In this document: piece after piece, positions 42,044 through 50,689 of the stretch
Layout: every line of letters begins with the position of its first letter
How positions within the stretch are numbered: the stretch's first letter is position 1
Origin: Thermus altitudinis
GTDB lineage: Bacteria; Deinococcota; Deinococci; Deinococcales; Thermaceae
NCBI RefSeq assembly: GCF_022760835.1
Contig: NZ_JAKTNQ010000002.1
Location: forward strand, 1-64,000
Direction of reading: 5' to 3'
DNA: 64,000 bases
Notes under the pieces: model-generated
What the model was told of the DNA's origin: nothing
The model's input: only the letters and a program-made list of their open reading frames with translations
The model's database searches: none
Position numbers and translations under genes: made by a program

Positions 42044-43054
42044 ATGAAAAGGCTTTTTCTCACAGCGCTGGTGAGCTTCCTGGCCCTAGGGATGTCTTTG
42101 GCGGAAGCCCAGGCTGCTCCTAAGCGGGTGGTCCTGGGGGTGGGGGGAAAGACGGCGGTGGTCTACCTGCCCCTCACCGTGGTGGAGCGCCTGGGATTCT
42201 TTAAGGAGGAGGGCCTGGACGTGGTGATCCAGGACTTGCAGGCGGGCTCGAGGGCCCTCCAGGCCCTGGTGGGAGGGAGCGTGGAGGTGGTGATGGGCTT
42301 CTACGACCACACCATCCAGATGCAGGCCCAGGGTCGGGATATCGTGGCCTTCGTTCAGGTGGGGCGGTACCCGGCCATCGTACTGGGGGTGCGCACCGAC
42401 CTGGCGGACCAGGTCCGGAGCATCGCCGACCTCAAGGGCCGGAAGGTGGGGGTCACGGCCCCGGGTAGCTCCACGCACTTTTTCCTCAACTACCTCCTGG
42501 TAAAAAACGGGCTTAAACCCGCAGACGTATCGGTAATCGGCGTCTCCGTGGGAGCCCAGGCCGTAGCTGCCGTGCAGAACCGGCAGGTGGAGGCCCTTTC
42601 CAACGTGGAGCCTGCCATCACCCTCTTAGAGGAACGGGGCCTCATCAAGGTGCTGGCGGATACCCGTAGCACCAAGGGTACGCGGGAGGTACTGGGAGGA
42701 GAATATCCTGCCGCGGTCCTCTACACCACCCGGGCATGGCTGGACCGCAACCCCGACACGGCCCAGCGCCTGGTAAACGCCATGGTGCGGGGCCTGAGGT
42801 GGATGCAGGGCAAGACCCCTGAGGAAATCGCCGCCGTCCTGCCGGAGGAGTATTTCCTGGGCGACCGGGCTCTGTACCTCAAGGTCCTCAAAAACTCCTT
42901 GGAAGCCTTCTCGCCCACAGGGCGGTTCAGCGACACCGCTCCCCTACGGCCTCTTACCGTACTTTCCGCTTTCGACCCCAACGTAGCCCGGGCCAAGATC
43001 GACCTCAAGCGCACCTACACCAACGAGTTCGTGGACCGGGTGCCCAAGCGCTAG
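42044..43054 (+). CDS. ABC transporter substrate-binding protein (NMT1/SsuA family)
   Basis: The start at MKRLFLTALVSFLALGMSLAEAQA (42044) follows AAGGAGGAGG and gives a signal peptide with 336 residues in total. The mature protein begins KRVVLGVGGKTAVVYLPLTVVERLGFFKEEGLDV, the SsuA/NMT1 opening, and has SIADLKGRKVGVTAPGSSTHFFLNYLL (about 127-153), the ligand-cleft region. It completes the ABC importer. A free, non-lipidated form is likely. Confidence 0.9.
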   Translation: MKRLFLTALVSFLALGMSLAEAQAAPKRVVLGVGGKTAVVYLPLTVVERLGFFKEEGLDVVIQDLQAGSRALQALVGGSVEVVMGFYDHTIQMQAQGRDIVAFVQVGRYPAIVLGVRTDLADQVRSIADLKGRKVGVTAPGSSTHFFLNYLLVKNGLKPADVSVIGVSVGAQAVAAVQNRQVEALSNVEPAITLLEERGLIKVLADTRSTKGTREVLGGEYPAAVLYTTRAWLDRNPDTAQRLVNAMVRGLRWMQGKTPEEIAAVLPEEYFLGDRALYLKVLKNSLEAFSPTGRFSDTAPLRPLTVLSAFDPNVARAKIDLKRTYTNEFVDRVPKR

Positions 43055-43077
43055 AATGCGATAGGAGGTGCATAGGT

Positions 43078-44034
43078 ATGCGGAGCCTGTTGGTAGGCCT
43101 TGTCGTATGGGTAGTAGCGGCCCAAGCCCAGACCTGGAACATGGCCACCCCCTATCCCCCGGCCAACTTCCACACGCAAAACATCCAGCAGTTCGTCAAG
43201 GAGGTGGAGGAGGCCACGGGAGGGCGGCTAAAGATCACTGTCCACCCCGGCGGTTCCCTCTTCCCCCATCCCCAGATCCTGCCGGCGGTTAGGAACGGGC
43301 AGGTGCAGATGGGGGAGGTGCTCATGTCCCTTCTGGCCAATGAAAACCCCCTCTTCAACCTGGACTCCATCCCCTTCGTGGCCACCAGCTACGAGGAGGC
43401 GCGCCGGCTCTACCAGGCCCAGCGTCCGGAGGTGGAGAAATGGCTGGCGCAACGGGGCGTGGTCTTTCTTTACGCGGTGCCCTGGCCACCCCAGGGGCTC
43501 TACACCAAACGGCCTGTAAACTCAGGGGCAGATCTGAAAGGCATGCGCTTCCGGGCTTACAACCCGGCCACCGCCCGGATGGCGGAGCTTCTTGGCATGT
43601 CCCCGGTGCAGGTGGAAGCCGCCGACATCCCCCAGGCCTTCGCCACCGGGATCGTGGAAGCCATGATCACCTCCCCGGTAACAGGGGTAGATAGCCAGGC
43701 CTGGGACTTCGCCCGCTACTTCTACGACGTGAAGGCCTGGATACCCAAGAACATGGTGGTCATCGGCCGGAGGGCCTTTGAAAGCCTTTCCGCCCAAGAC
43801 CGGGAAGCCCTGTTGCAGGCGGCCAAGCGGGCAGAGGAGCGGGGCTGGCGGCTGAGCCAGGAGCAGGAGGAAAAGGCCCTGCAGACCCTGGCGAGCCGGG
43901 GTCTGCAGGTGGTCAAGCCCTCCCCTGCCCTGCTGACCGACCTCAAGAAGGTGGGACAGACCATGATCCTAGAGTGGCAAAGGCAGGCCGGGGCCACGGG
44001 GGTAAAGGTCTACCGGCAGTACCTGGGGCGATGA
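43078..44034 (+). CDS. dctP: TRAP transporter substrate-binding protein DctP
   Basis: A 318-residue periplasmic binding protein with a short signal peptide (MRSLLVGLVVWVVAAQA). The family features are the TWNMATPYPP opening, FHTQNIQQFVKEVEEATGGRLKITVHPGGSLFP, the conserved ligand-carboxylate Arg in DLKGMRFRAYNP (about 152-163) and the FYDVKAWIPKNMVVIGRRAFESLS C-terminal block. Presence of that Arg favours a carboxylate ligand. It lies 23 bases after the ABC binding-protein gene, in the same operon. Confidence 0.9.
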   Translation: MRSLLVGLVVWVVAAQAQTWNMATPYPPANFHTQNIQQFVKEVEEATGGRLKITVHPGGSLFPHPQILPAVRNGQVQMGEVLMSLLANENPLFNLDSIPFVATSYEEARRLYQAQRPEVEKWLAQRGVVFLYAVPWPPQGLYTKRPVNSGADLKGMRFRAYNPATARMAELLGMSPVQVEAADIPQAFATGIVEAMITSPVTGVDSQAWDFARYFYDVKAWIPKNMVVIGRRAFESLSAQDREALLQAAKRAEERGWRLSQEQEEKALQTLASRGLQVVKPSPALLTDLKKVGQTMILEWQRQAGATGVKVYRQYLGR

Positions 44035-44516
44035 GCCTGTTGAGGAAGGTCCTCGAGGGCCTCTTCCGCCTCTCCGAGCTCCTTGCAGCCCTCATGGGGC
44101 TCTTCATCCTCCTGGTGATCCTGGCCCAGGTAGCGGGGCGGTACCTGGGCTTCGTGGTGCCCTCGGCCTTGGAGATGGCAGGGTTTGCCACGGCTGGGCT
44201 CATCTTCCTGGGCCTGGCCCCCACCCTGAGGGCCGGGGGGCATATCCGGGTGCGGGTTTTGCTGGAGAGGTTGCCAAAGCCGGCAAAGCGGTGGGCGGAG
44301 TCCATGGCTCTGGGGCTCGGGTTGCTCGCCACCCTTTACGCCACCTGGCACGCCTGGCTTAGGGTGGGGGAAAGCTACCGCTACGGGGACCTGGCCCCGG
44401 GACTCCTTCCCCTACCCCTTTGGCTGCCGCAAAGCTTCCTGGCAGTGGGCCTCACCTTCTTCACCCTAGCCCTCCTTGAGGTGGGTCTGAAAACGTGGAA
44501 GGGAGGGGAGGGATGA
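44031..44516 (+). CDS. dctQ: TRAP transporter small permease DctQ
   Basis: A 161-residue protein with four membrane helices; ATG 44031 overlaps the dctP stop as ATGA, and the longer open frame upstream lies inside dctP. Family landmarks are the first helix (LAALMGLFILLVILAQVAGRYLGF), LEMAGFATAGLIFLGLAPTLRAGGHIRVRVLLERLP and the final LPLWLPQSFLAVGLTFFTLALLEV helix. It pairs with DctM, overlapping it by four bases. Confidence 0.88.
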   Translation: MSLLRKVLEGLFRLSELLAALMGLFILLVILAQVAGRYLGFVVPSALEMAGFATAGLIFLGLAPTLRAGGHIRVRVLLERLPKPAKRWAESMALGLGLLATLYATWHAWLRVGESYRYGDLAPGLLPLPLWLPQSFLAVGLTFFTLALLEVGLKTWKGGEG

Positions 44517-45814
44517 ACCTCTTAGGGGAGAGTTTCATCCTGGTGGGCCTTCTCTTGCTTCTCCTGGCCTTGGGCGTCCATGTGGGCCTGACCCTCCTGC
44601 TGGTGGGAATGGCTGGGCTGGCTTTTTTTACCTCCGCCCCGGTGGGACCCAACCTGGCCACCGCCCTTTGGACCTCCACCTCGGGTTGGAGCCTAGCCGC
44701 CTTACCCCTGTTTGTTTGGATGGGGGAAATCCTCTACCGCTCCCAGCTGGCCCAGGGGCTTTTCCAGGGGCTTAGCCCCCTTCTTTCGCGTCTCCCTGGA
44801 GGGCTTCTCCACGTGAACGTGGTGGCCAGCGCCCTCTTTGCCGCCGTCATCGGCTCTTCCGCCGCCACCACCGCCACCGTGGGCCGCTTCACCCTACCGG
44901 AGCTGCTGCGCCGCGGCTATCCCAAGCCCCTGGCCCTGGGTTCCCTAGCGGGGGCCGGAACCCTGGGCTTCCTTATCCCTCCCAGCGTCATCATGATTGT
45001 CTACGGGGTTATGGCCGAGGTCTCCGTAGCCCGCCTCTTCATGGCGGGGGTGGTACCGGGAGCGGTCCTAACCTTGCTTTTTATGCTTTTGGTAGCCATT
45101 TTGGCCCTTCGCCACCGCAAGGAACTTCCCCGGGAGCCCCAAAAACCTCTGGCCCAGGTCCTGGCCAGCCTCCTGGGTGTTTTCCCCGTGCTCTTCCTCA
45201 TCCTTTTGGTCTTAGGCTCCATCTACCTAGGGGTGGCTACCCCCACGGAAGCAGCGGCCATCGGCGTAGCCGGGTCGCTTCTCCTGGCGGGGCTAAACCG
45301 GGAACTGTCCCCCAGGATGTTCTGGGAAAGCCTAATGGGGGCCATCCGCACCACCAGCATGATCGGCCTGATCCTGGCGGGGGCGGGGGTCCTGACCCTG
45401 GCCATGGGCTTCACCGGCATCCCCCGGGCCCTGGCCGCTTGGGCGGTGGAGGCAGGGATTACCCCCGTGGCCCTCATCTTCTTCCTTAGCCTGGTCTACA
45501 TCGTTTTGGGCTGGTTCTTGGACGGCATTTCCATAGTGGTCCTCACCATCAGCGTGATCCTGCCCGTGGTGAAGGCCATTGGCGTGGACCCCTTGTGGTT
45601 TGGGGTCTATCTGGTCATCATGGTAGAGCTGGCCCAGATCACACCCCCGGTGGGTTTCAACCTCTTCGTCATTCAGTCCCTAACCGGGGAGGACCTCTTC
45701 CACATCGCCCGCTACGCCCTGCCTTTCATGGGGGTACTTCTCCTGGTGGTGGTCCTCCTGGTGGCCTTTCCGGGGATGGCCCTTTGGCTACCCCACACCA
45801 TGACGGGGGGCTAG
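44513..45814 (+). CDS. dctM: TRAP transporter large permease DctM
   Basis: A 433-residue sodium-coupled transport subunit with about 12 helices. It shows GSSAATTATVGRFTLPELLRRGYPKPLALGSLAGAGTLGFLIPPSVIMIVYGV (about 122-174), the DctM core, and the second Na-site-like repeat AQITPPVGFNLFVIQSLTGEDLF near 380-402. The start at 44513 overlaps the dctQ stop. With DctP and DctQ it makes a full TRAP system. Confidence 0.92.
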   Translation: MNLLGESFILVGLLLLLLALGVHVGLTLLLVGMAGLAFFTSAPVGPNLATALWTSTSGWSLAALPLFVWMGEILYRSQLAQGLFQGLSPLLSRLPGGLLHVNVVASALFAAVIGSSAATTATVGRFTLPELLRRGYPKPLALGSLAGAGTLGFLIPPSVIMIVYGVMAEVSVARLFMAGVVPGAVLTLLFMLLVAILALRHRKELPREPQKPLAQVLASLLGVFPVLFLILLVLGSIYLGVATPTEAAAIGVAGSLLLAGLNRELSPRMFWESLMGAIRTTSMIGLILAGAGVLTLAMGFTGIPRALAAWAVEAGITPVALIFFLSLVYIVLGWFLDGISIVVLTISVILPVVKAIGVDPLWFGVYLVIMVELAQITPPVGFNLFVIQSLTGEDLFHIARYALPFMGVLLLVVVLLVAFPGMALWLPHTMTGG

Positions 45815-45833
45815 GCTAAGAAAGGAGGCGGCC

Positions 45834-46586
45834 ATGACCGTAGACCTGAACGCCGACGCCGGAGAGTCCTACGGGGTCTTTTCCTACGGGCACGACCGGG
45901 AGATCTTCCCCTATGTAACCTCGGTGAACCTGGCCTGCGGTTTCCATGGGGGTAGCCCCACCCGCATCCGGGAGGCGGTAGCCCTGGCCAAGGCCCACGG
46001 GGTGGCGGTGGGCGCCCACCCGGGCTTCCCGGACCTGGTGGGCTTTGGCCGCAGGGAGATGGCCCTAAGCCCCGAGGAGGTGTACGCCGATGTCCTCTAC
46101 CAGGTGGGGGCCCTTTACGCCTTCCTGCGGGCGGAGGGCCTAAGGCTTCACCACGTGAAGCCCCACGGAGCCCTTTACCTCAAGGCCTGCCGGGACCGGG
46201 AAACCGCCCGGGCCATCGCCCAGGCGGTGAAGGCCTTTGACCCCCAGGTTCCCCTGGTGGTGCTTCCCGGAACCGTGTACGAGGAGGAAGCCCGGAAGGC
46301 CGGGCTTAGGGTGGTCCTCGAGGCCTTCCCCGAACGGGCGTACCTGAACAACGGCCAGCTGGCCCCCCGCTCCCTGCCTGGAAGCTGGATCAGCGATCCC
46401 GAAGAAGCTGCCCGGCGAGCGCTGAGGATGGTTTTGGAAGGGAGGGTGGAAGCCCTGGACGGCGGGGAGGTGGAGGTCCGAGCGGAAACCCTCTGCATCC
46501 ACGGGGATAACCCCAACGCCCTCCAGGTGGTGCGGGCGGTGCGGAAGGCCCTGGAGGAGGCGGGGATAGAGATGAGGACCTTCTAG
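45834..46586 (+). CDS. pxpA: LamB/YcsF family protein, 5-oxoprolinase subunit A (PxpA)-like
   Basis: A 250-residue barrel protein of the LamB/YcsF family. It has the opening VDLNADAGESYGVFSYGHDREIFPYVTSVNLACGFHGG, GVAVGAHPGFPDLVGFGRR, HHVKPHGALY and the C-terminal ETLCIHGDNPNAL metal/substrate motif. In known systems PxpA acts with PxpB and PxpC in ATP-dependent opening of 5-oxoproline; neither partner is in this window. It follows dctM by 19 bases behind AAAGGAGG, so it may handle a lactam or cyclic amide imported by the adjacent transporters. Confidence 0.88.
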   Translation: MTVDLNADAGESYGVFSYGHDREIFPYVTSVNLACGFHGGSPTRIREAVALAKAHGVAVGAHPGFPDLVGFGRREMALSPEEVYADVLYQVGALYAFLRAEGLRLHHVKPHGALYLKACRDRETARAIAQAVKAFDPQVPLVVLPGTVYEEEARKAGLRVVLEAFPERAYLNNGQLAPRSLPGSWISDPEEAARRALRMVLEGRVEALDGGEVEVRAETLCIHGDNPNALQVVRAVRKALEEAGIEMRTF

Positions 46587-46599
46587 CCCCAGAAGGAAG

Positions 46600-47592
46600 C
46601 TAGCGCCAAAGTCCCTTCTCTCGGAAGAAGCGCACCGCCCCGTCATGATAGGGGACCTTTCCCCCACGGGAGCGCATGGCGTTTTCCAATGTGGTATCCC
46701 GAGCCGGAGCCACCGCCGCATGTAAAGTAGACAGGTTCTCAAACACTGTTTTGACGATGGTATAGGCCACGTCCTCGGGAAGGCTAGCAGGACACACAAA
46801 TACGTTCCAAAAAGTAAGGGTTGGGGTATCATAACGGGTGTTGTACACGCTCTTGGGGATGATCCCCGTATCCACCACTCCGGGAAAGCGGCGCATGAGA
46901 ACCTGAACCGCAGTACTTTCCTTGGGAAGAGGAATCAAGTACAGGCGCTTTCCTTTACGGGAAAGGCTTCCCGATAGCTCCAAAATACTCCCCGTCGGAA
47001 GCCCTCCGGACCAGAAAAAGGCATCCAAGTTTCCCTCGGAAAGCATCTGGGCACTTTCTGCCACTCGGGTCCTCTCCCACTTGGCGAAATGCGTTCGAGG
47101 ATCGAAGCCGGGAAGGGCAGCAGACATGAGAATCCTGGCCTCATACTCAATAATACCCCCAGGCACCTCCGTGGAAACCCGTTTCCCTTTCAGGTCCTGA
47201 AGTACACGGATCCCGCTGCCCTCCGTGGTCACTACATGGAAGTAATTGGGGTACATGGTGAAAAGGATGCGCACTGGAACAGGCCTCCCTTGAAAGCGCT
47301 CCTCGCCTTGGTAAGCCATCAGAACGGCATCAGGAAGCGCAGTACCACAGTAGAAAACGCCTCTAGCCGCATCCGTGCGATCACGAAGGAGCATAAGATT
47401 TTCTATAGATCCCCCAGACTGCATGGCCTGGGCATGAACCACCCCTGTTCTGTTCAGGATCTCCGCCACCGTGGTGCCATAGTAAAAGTAAACCCCACCA
47501 ACGCCACCGGTGCCGATAAGGATTTGAGGTTTCTGTGCCAAAGCAAAGCTTAAGGCCCCCAAAACGAAATAGACGCACACGCCTCGTCTCAT
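46600..47592 (-). CDS. TAXI-family TRAP transporter solute-binding protein
   Basis: The start at MRRGVCVYFVLGALSFALAQ (47592) has GGGGGTG 5-8 bases upstream and gives 330 residues with a signal peptide. The TAXI signature is clear in QILIGTGGVGGVYFYYGTTVAEILNR and QAMQSGGSIENLMLLRDRTDAARGVF, and in PGGIIEYEARILM. TAXI proteins normally serve a fused DctQM (4TM-12TM) permease; none is adjacent, and it is convergent with the previous operon. Its base composition is clearly lower in GC than its neighbours, and it uses codons such as ATA, AGA and AAT freely, a sign of recent acquisition. Confidence 0.87.
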   Translation of the reverse strand: MRRGVCVYFVLGALSFALAQKPQILIGTGGVGGVYFYYGTTVAEILNRTGVVHAQAMQSGGSIENLMLLRDRTDAARGVFYCGTALPDAVLMAYQGEERFQGRPVPVRILFTMYPNYFHVVTTEGSGIRVLQDLKGKRVSTEVPGGIIEYEARILMSAALPGFDPRTHFAKWERTRVAESAQMLSEGNLDAFFWSGGLPTGSILELSGSLSRKGKRLYLIPLPKESTAVQVLMRRFPGVVDTGIIPKSVYNTRYDTPTLTFWNVFVCPASLPEDVAYTIVKTVFENLSTLHAAVAPARDTTLENAMRSRGGKVPYHDGAVRFFREKGLWR

Positions 47593-47683
47593 GGTCACCC
47601 CCTGATTTGGTTAACCTCGGTTACCACATATTCATTATGCCACTCCAGCTGGGCTTTGCTGAGATGTGGTTCAAAGTGAAATC

Positions 47684-47711
47684 CTTATCCACGATTCATC
47701 TCAGTAGTCAA
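47684..47711 (-). promoter_or_regulatory. Putative promoter of the TAXI gene
   Basis: On the minus strand TTGACT (47711-47706) and GATAAG (47689-47684) are separated by 16 bases, a good match to the sigma-A pattern. The leader to the ATG is about 85 bases and contains GGTTAACC-TC-GGTTACC (47611-47627), a repeated half-site that could be an operator. Confidence 0.45.
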
Positions 47712-47804
47712 CAGGCACAATAAAGCAGGTAGCGGATTTAATGCAGGCACAAGCCCAATTTTCTAAACCCAAAATGCCTACAGAGAATTTGTTACACCAT
47801 TAGC

Positions 47805-47830
47805 GGACACCCGGATGCGCAAGGGCGTCC
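47805..47830 (-). terminator. Possible terminator hairpin downstream of ppdK
   Basis: GGACACCC (47805-47812) and GGGCGTCC (47823-47830) form an 8-pair stem with one G-T and a 10-base loop, 73 bases after the ppdK stop. No U-run follows. Confidence 0.3.
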
Positions 47831-47902
47831 TAAGCCCAGGAGGTACCCGCGGCCTGGAGGTTTCGCTTCTCTAACCCTTGGCCCAGCGCCAAACCCCTTG
47901 GA

Positions 47903-50506
47903 TCACGTGTTTGCGTACTTTCGGCTCCGAAGCCCCGCCTGGGCTGCCGCCAGGCGGGCCGTGAGCACCCTAAAGGGACTGGCCGAGGTGTAATCCAGAA
48001 GCTCCGCCACAAAGGCCACACTGCGGGCCTCCCCCCCGTGCTCCCCGCAAAGCCCCACCTTCAGCCGGGGATTGGCCCGCCTTCCCTCCTCCACGGCCAT
48101 CCTTATCAGCCTTCCCACCCCCTTTTCGTCCAGGCGCTCCGTGGGGTCAAAGGGAAACAGGCCTTCTTCCACGTACTGGGGTAGGAACTTGCCGGCGTCG
48201 TCCCGGGAAAGGCCAAAGGCCATCTGGGTGAGGTCGTTGGTACCAAAGCTGAAGAAGTCCACCAAAGGAGCGATCTCCGAGGCCAGAAGGGCGGCCCTTG
48301 GGGTTTCCATCATGGTACCGAAGGGGATGGGGCCGTACTCCTGGAAAAGCTCTTCTGCCAAGGCCCTGGCCTGTTCCGCTTCCTTGGGATCCGCCACCAG
48401 GGGAATCATGACCTCAGGCCGGGGGTCAAAACCCTCCTCCCTCAGCTCCTTGGTCGCCTCCAAGAGGGCCTTGAGTTGCATGCGGAAAATGCCGGGCCTC
48501 AGGAGGAGAAGGCGGATTCCCCGGAAGCCCAGCATGGGATTCTGCTCCGATAGGGCCTTGGCCCTTTCCCAAAGAGCCTTAGCCTCCTCATCCCCCGCTA
48601 TGGCCTTTTCCCGAAGCTCTTCCAAAGGTGGCAGGAACTCGTGGAGGGGAGGGTCCAAAAGGCGCACGGTCACAGGCAGGCCATCCATGGCCCTCAAGAT
48701 GGCCTTAAAATCTTCCTTCTGGAAGGCATAAAGCCTCTCTAAGGCCTCGGCCTCCTCCTCCGGGGTACGGGCCAGGATAAGCCGCCTCACCCAGGGCAGG
48801 CGCTCCTCCTGAAAGAACATGTGCTCCGTGCGGCAGAGGCCGATTCCTTCAGCCCCGAAGGCTCGGGCCCTTTCCGCATCCGAAGGGGTATCGGCGTTGG
48901 CCCTAACCCCCAAGGAGCGGTGGGGTTCGGCCCAGGAAAGGAGCTTCTGCAAAAGTTCCTCACCCGCCGCCTCAGCCAAGGGCACCGCCCCCAGGAAGAC
49001 CTCCCCGGTGCTTCCGTCCAGGGTGAGGAGGTCCCCCTCCCGGATCTCAAGACCGTCCACCCAGGCCCGTCCCTCCTCCGGGGCCACTCTCAGGCCCTCC
49101 GCCCCCACCACCGCCGGCACCCCCAGGCCCCGGGCCACCACCGCCGCATGGGAGGTGAGGCCCCCCCGGGCGGTGAGGATTCCCTGGGAAAGGTACATGC
49201 CGGTGATGTCCTCGGGGGTGGTTTCCGGGCGCACCAGGATGGTGGGCAACCCCTGGGCCGTGTAGCGCTCCGCCCCTTGGTTGCTGAAAACCACGTGCCC
49301 CACCGCGGCCCCAGGGCTGGCGGGAAGCCCCTTTAGGATGGGCTCTGGTGCTTTATTCCGGTCCACCGCAGGCTTGAGGAGGCCAGGGAGGGCGTTGGCT
49401 TCCACCCGAAGCACGGCCTCTTCCTTGCTGATGAGACCCTCCTCCGCCATCTCCACAGCGATGCGCACCGCCGCCTGGGCCGTGCGCTTGCCCGAGCGGG
49501 TCTGGAGAAGGTACAAGCGCCCACGCTCCACCGTGAACTCAAAGTCCTGCATGTCGCGGAAATGGCGTTCCAAAAGGTCCGCTACCCTTTCAATCTCCCG
49601 GTAGAGCTCGGGGGCATATTCCCGCAAGCGGCTAAGGGGCTCGGGGGTGCGGATGCCCGCCACCACATCCTCCCCCTGGGCATTCCTCAGGTACTCCCCG
49701 TAAAGGCCCTTTTCCCCGGTGGCGGGGTTACGGGTAAAGCCCACCCCGGTCCCCGAGTCCTCCCCCAGGTTCCCGTAGACCATGGCCTGGACCACCACCG
49801 CCGTGCCCAGGTCCTCCGGAATGCCGTAGATACGGCGGTAGGCCTTGGCCCTGGGGTTGGACCAGCTACGGAAGACCGCCTCTATAGCCCCCTCTAGCTG
49901 GAGCCAGGGGTCCAGGGGGAAGGGGGTACCCCGTTCCTCCAGGTGGCGCAGGTAGAGGAAGGAAAGGGCCTCGAGGTCCTCGGCGGTAAGCTCGGCGTCG
50001 CTTTGCACGCCCCGCTTCTCCTTTACGGCGGAAAGCAGGCCCTCAAACACCTCGGCCCTTTCCCTCAAGACCACCTCCCCATACATGGCAAGAAGCCGGC
50101 GGAAGGTGTCCCAGGCGAAGCGGGGGTTCCCTGAAGCCCGGGCCAGGCTTTCCACCCCCTCCAGGGTCAGGCCCAGGTTGAGGATGGTGTCCATCATCCC
50201 GGGCATGGACACCGGGGCCCCGCTCCGCACGGAAACCAGAAGGGGAGGGGTATTCCCCTCCCCTTTGCCGAAGCGTTTGCCTACCAGGCCCTCGAGGGCC
50301 GCCATCTTAGCCCGGACCTCCTCCTGTAGACCAGGGACGGCCCCCTCCCGCAGGAAAAGGCGGCAAGCCTCCGTGGTGACGATGAGAGCCGGAGGAACGG
50401 GAAGCCCCGCCCAAACCATCTCCACGAGCCCAAACCCCTTGCCGCCCAAGAGGTCCCGGGAAAGGCCCCGGGCCTCGGAAAGCAGATACACCCGTGTTCC
50501 CTTCAC
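47903..50506 (-). CDS. ppdK: Pyruvate, phosphate dikinase PpdK
   Basis: Interconverts pyruvate + ATP + Pi with phosphoenolpyruvate + AMP + PPi. I start it at GTG 50506 (VKGTRVYLLSEARG), giving 867 residues, the usual length; the open frame upstream is not coding-like. The N-terminal nucleotide-binding domain has LLGGKGFGLVEM and VSVRSGAPVSMPGMMDT, the central phosphohistidine is in GGLTSHAAVVARG (about H453), and the barrel active-site Cys is in GLCGEHGG (about C819). It stands alone; beside organic-acid importers it could feed gluconeogenesis. Confidence 0.93.
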   Translation of the reverse strand: MKGTRVYLLSEARGLSRDLLGGKGFGLVEMVWAGLPVPPALIVTTEACRLFLREGAVPGLQEEVRAKMAALEGLVGKRFGKGEGNTPPLLVSVRSGAPVSMPGMMDTILNLGLTLEGVESLARASGNPRFAWDTFRRLLAMYGEVVLRERAEVFEGLLSAVKEKRGVQSDAELTAEDLEALSFLYLRHLEERGTPFPLDPWLQLEGAIEAVFRSWSNPRAKAYRRIYGIPEDLGTAVVVQAMVYGNLGEDSGTGVGFTRNPATGEKGLYGEYLRNAQGEDVVAGIRTPEPLSRLREYAPELYREIERVADLLERHFRDMQDFEFTVERGRLYLLQTRSGKRTAQAAVRIAVEMAEEGLISKEEAVLRVEANALPGLLKPAVDRNKAPEPILKGLPASPGAAVGHVVFSNQGAERYTAQGLPTILVRPETTPEDITGMYLSQGILTARGGLTSHAAVVARGLGVPAVVGAEGLRVAPEEGRAWVDGLEIREGDLLTLDGSTGEVFLGAVPLAEAAGEELLQKLLSWAEPHRSLGVRANADTPSDAERARAFGAEGIGLCRTEHMFFQEERLPWVRRLILARTPEEEAEALERLYAFQKEDFKAILRAMDGLPVTVRLLDPPLHEFLPPLEELREKAIAGDEEAKALWERAKALSEQNPMLGFRGIRLLLLRPGIFRMQLKALLEATKELREEGFDPRPEVMIPLVADPKEAEQARALAEELFQEYGPIPFGTMMETPRAALLASEIAPLVDFFSFGTNDLTQMAFGLSRDDAGKFLPQYVEEGLFPFDPTERLDEKGVGRLIRMAVEEGRRANPRLKVGLCGEHGGEARSVAFVAELLDYTSASPFRVLTARLAAAQAGLRSRKYANT

Positions 50507-50597
50507 GCCCCCAGTTTCCCTTCCGGTGTGGAAACGTGGAAAGTGTAAGCGCTGGTCCTCTACACCAGCCTCCTCCTTCCCCACACTACCCCGCAGG

Positions 50598-50636
50598 GGG
50601 CCGCCTGGGGCGGCCCTAACCCCTTTTCCCAAGGGG
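50598..50636. promoter_or_regulatory. Tandem GC hairpins between ppdK and cobD
   Basis: GGGCCGCC-TGG-GGCGGCCC (50598-50616) is followed by CCCCTT-TTCCC-AAGGGG (50621-50636). They lie between divergent genes, where terminators are not needed, so they may be in the ppdK or cobD leader. A minus-strand TACACT (50547-50542) could be the ppdK -10; a plus-strand TAGCAT (50686-50691) lies 7 bases before the second cobD ATG (50699). I found no cobalamin-riboswitch core here. Confidence 0.35.
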
Positions 50637-50689
50637 CGGGCCTTGGGAACAGGGCCAGGGCCACGGTCGCTAAGGCAGAGAGGCGTAGC

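Larger units (their letters stand above)
47593..47902. other. Low-GC intergenic region between TAXI gene and ppdK
   Basis: These 310 bases are noticeably AT-rich for this genome and hold the TAXI promoter and leader on the left and a hairpin behind ppdK on the right. I found no gene or RNA in it. Confidence 0.5.
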
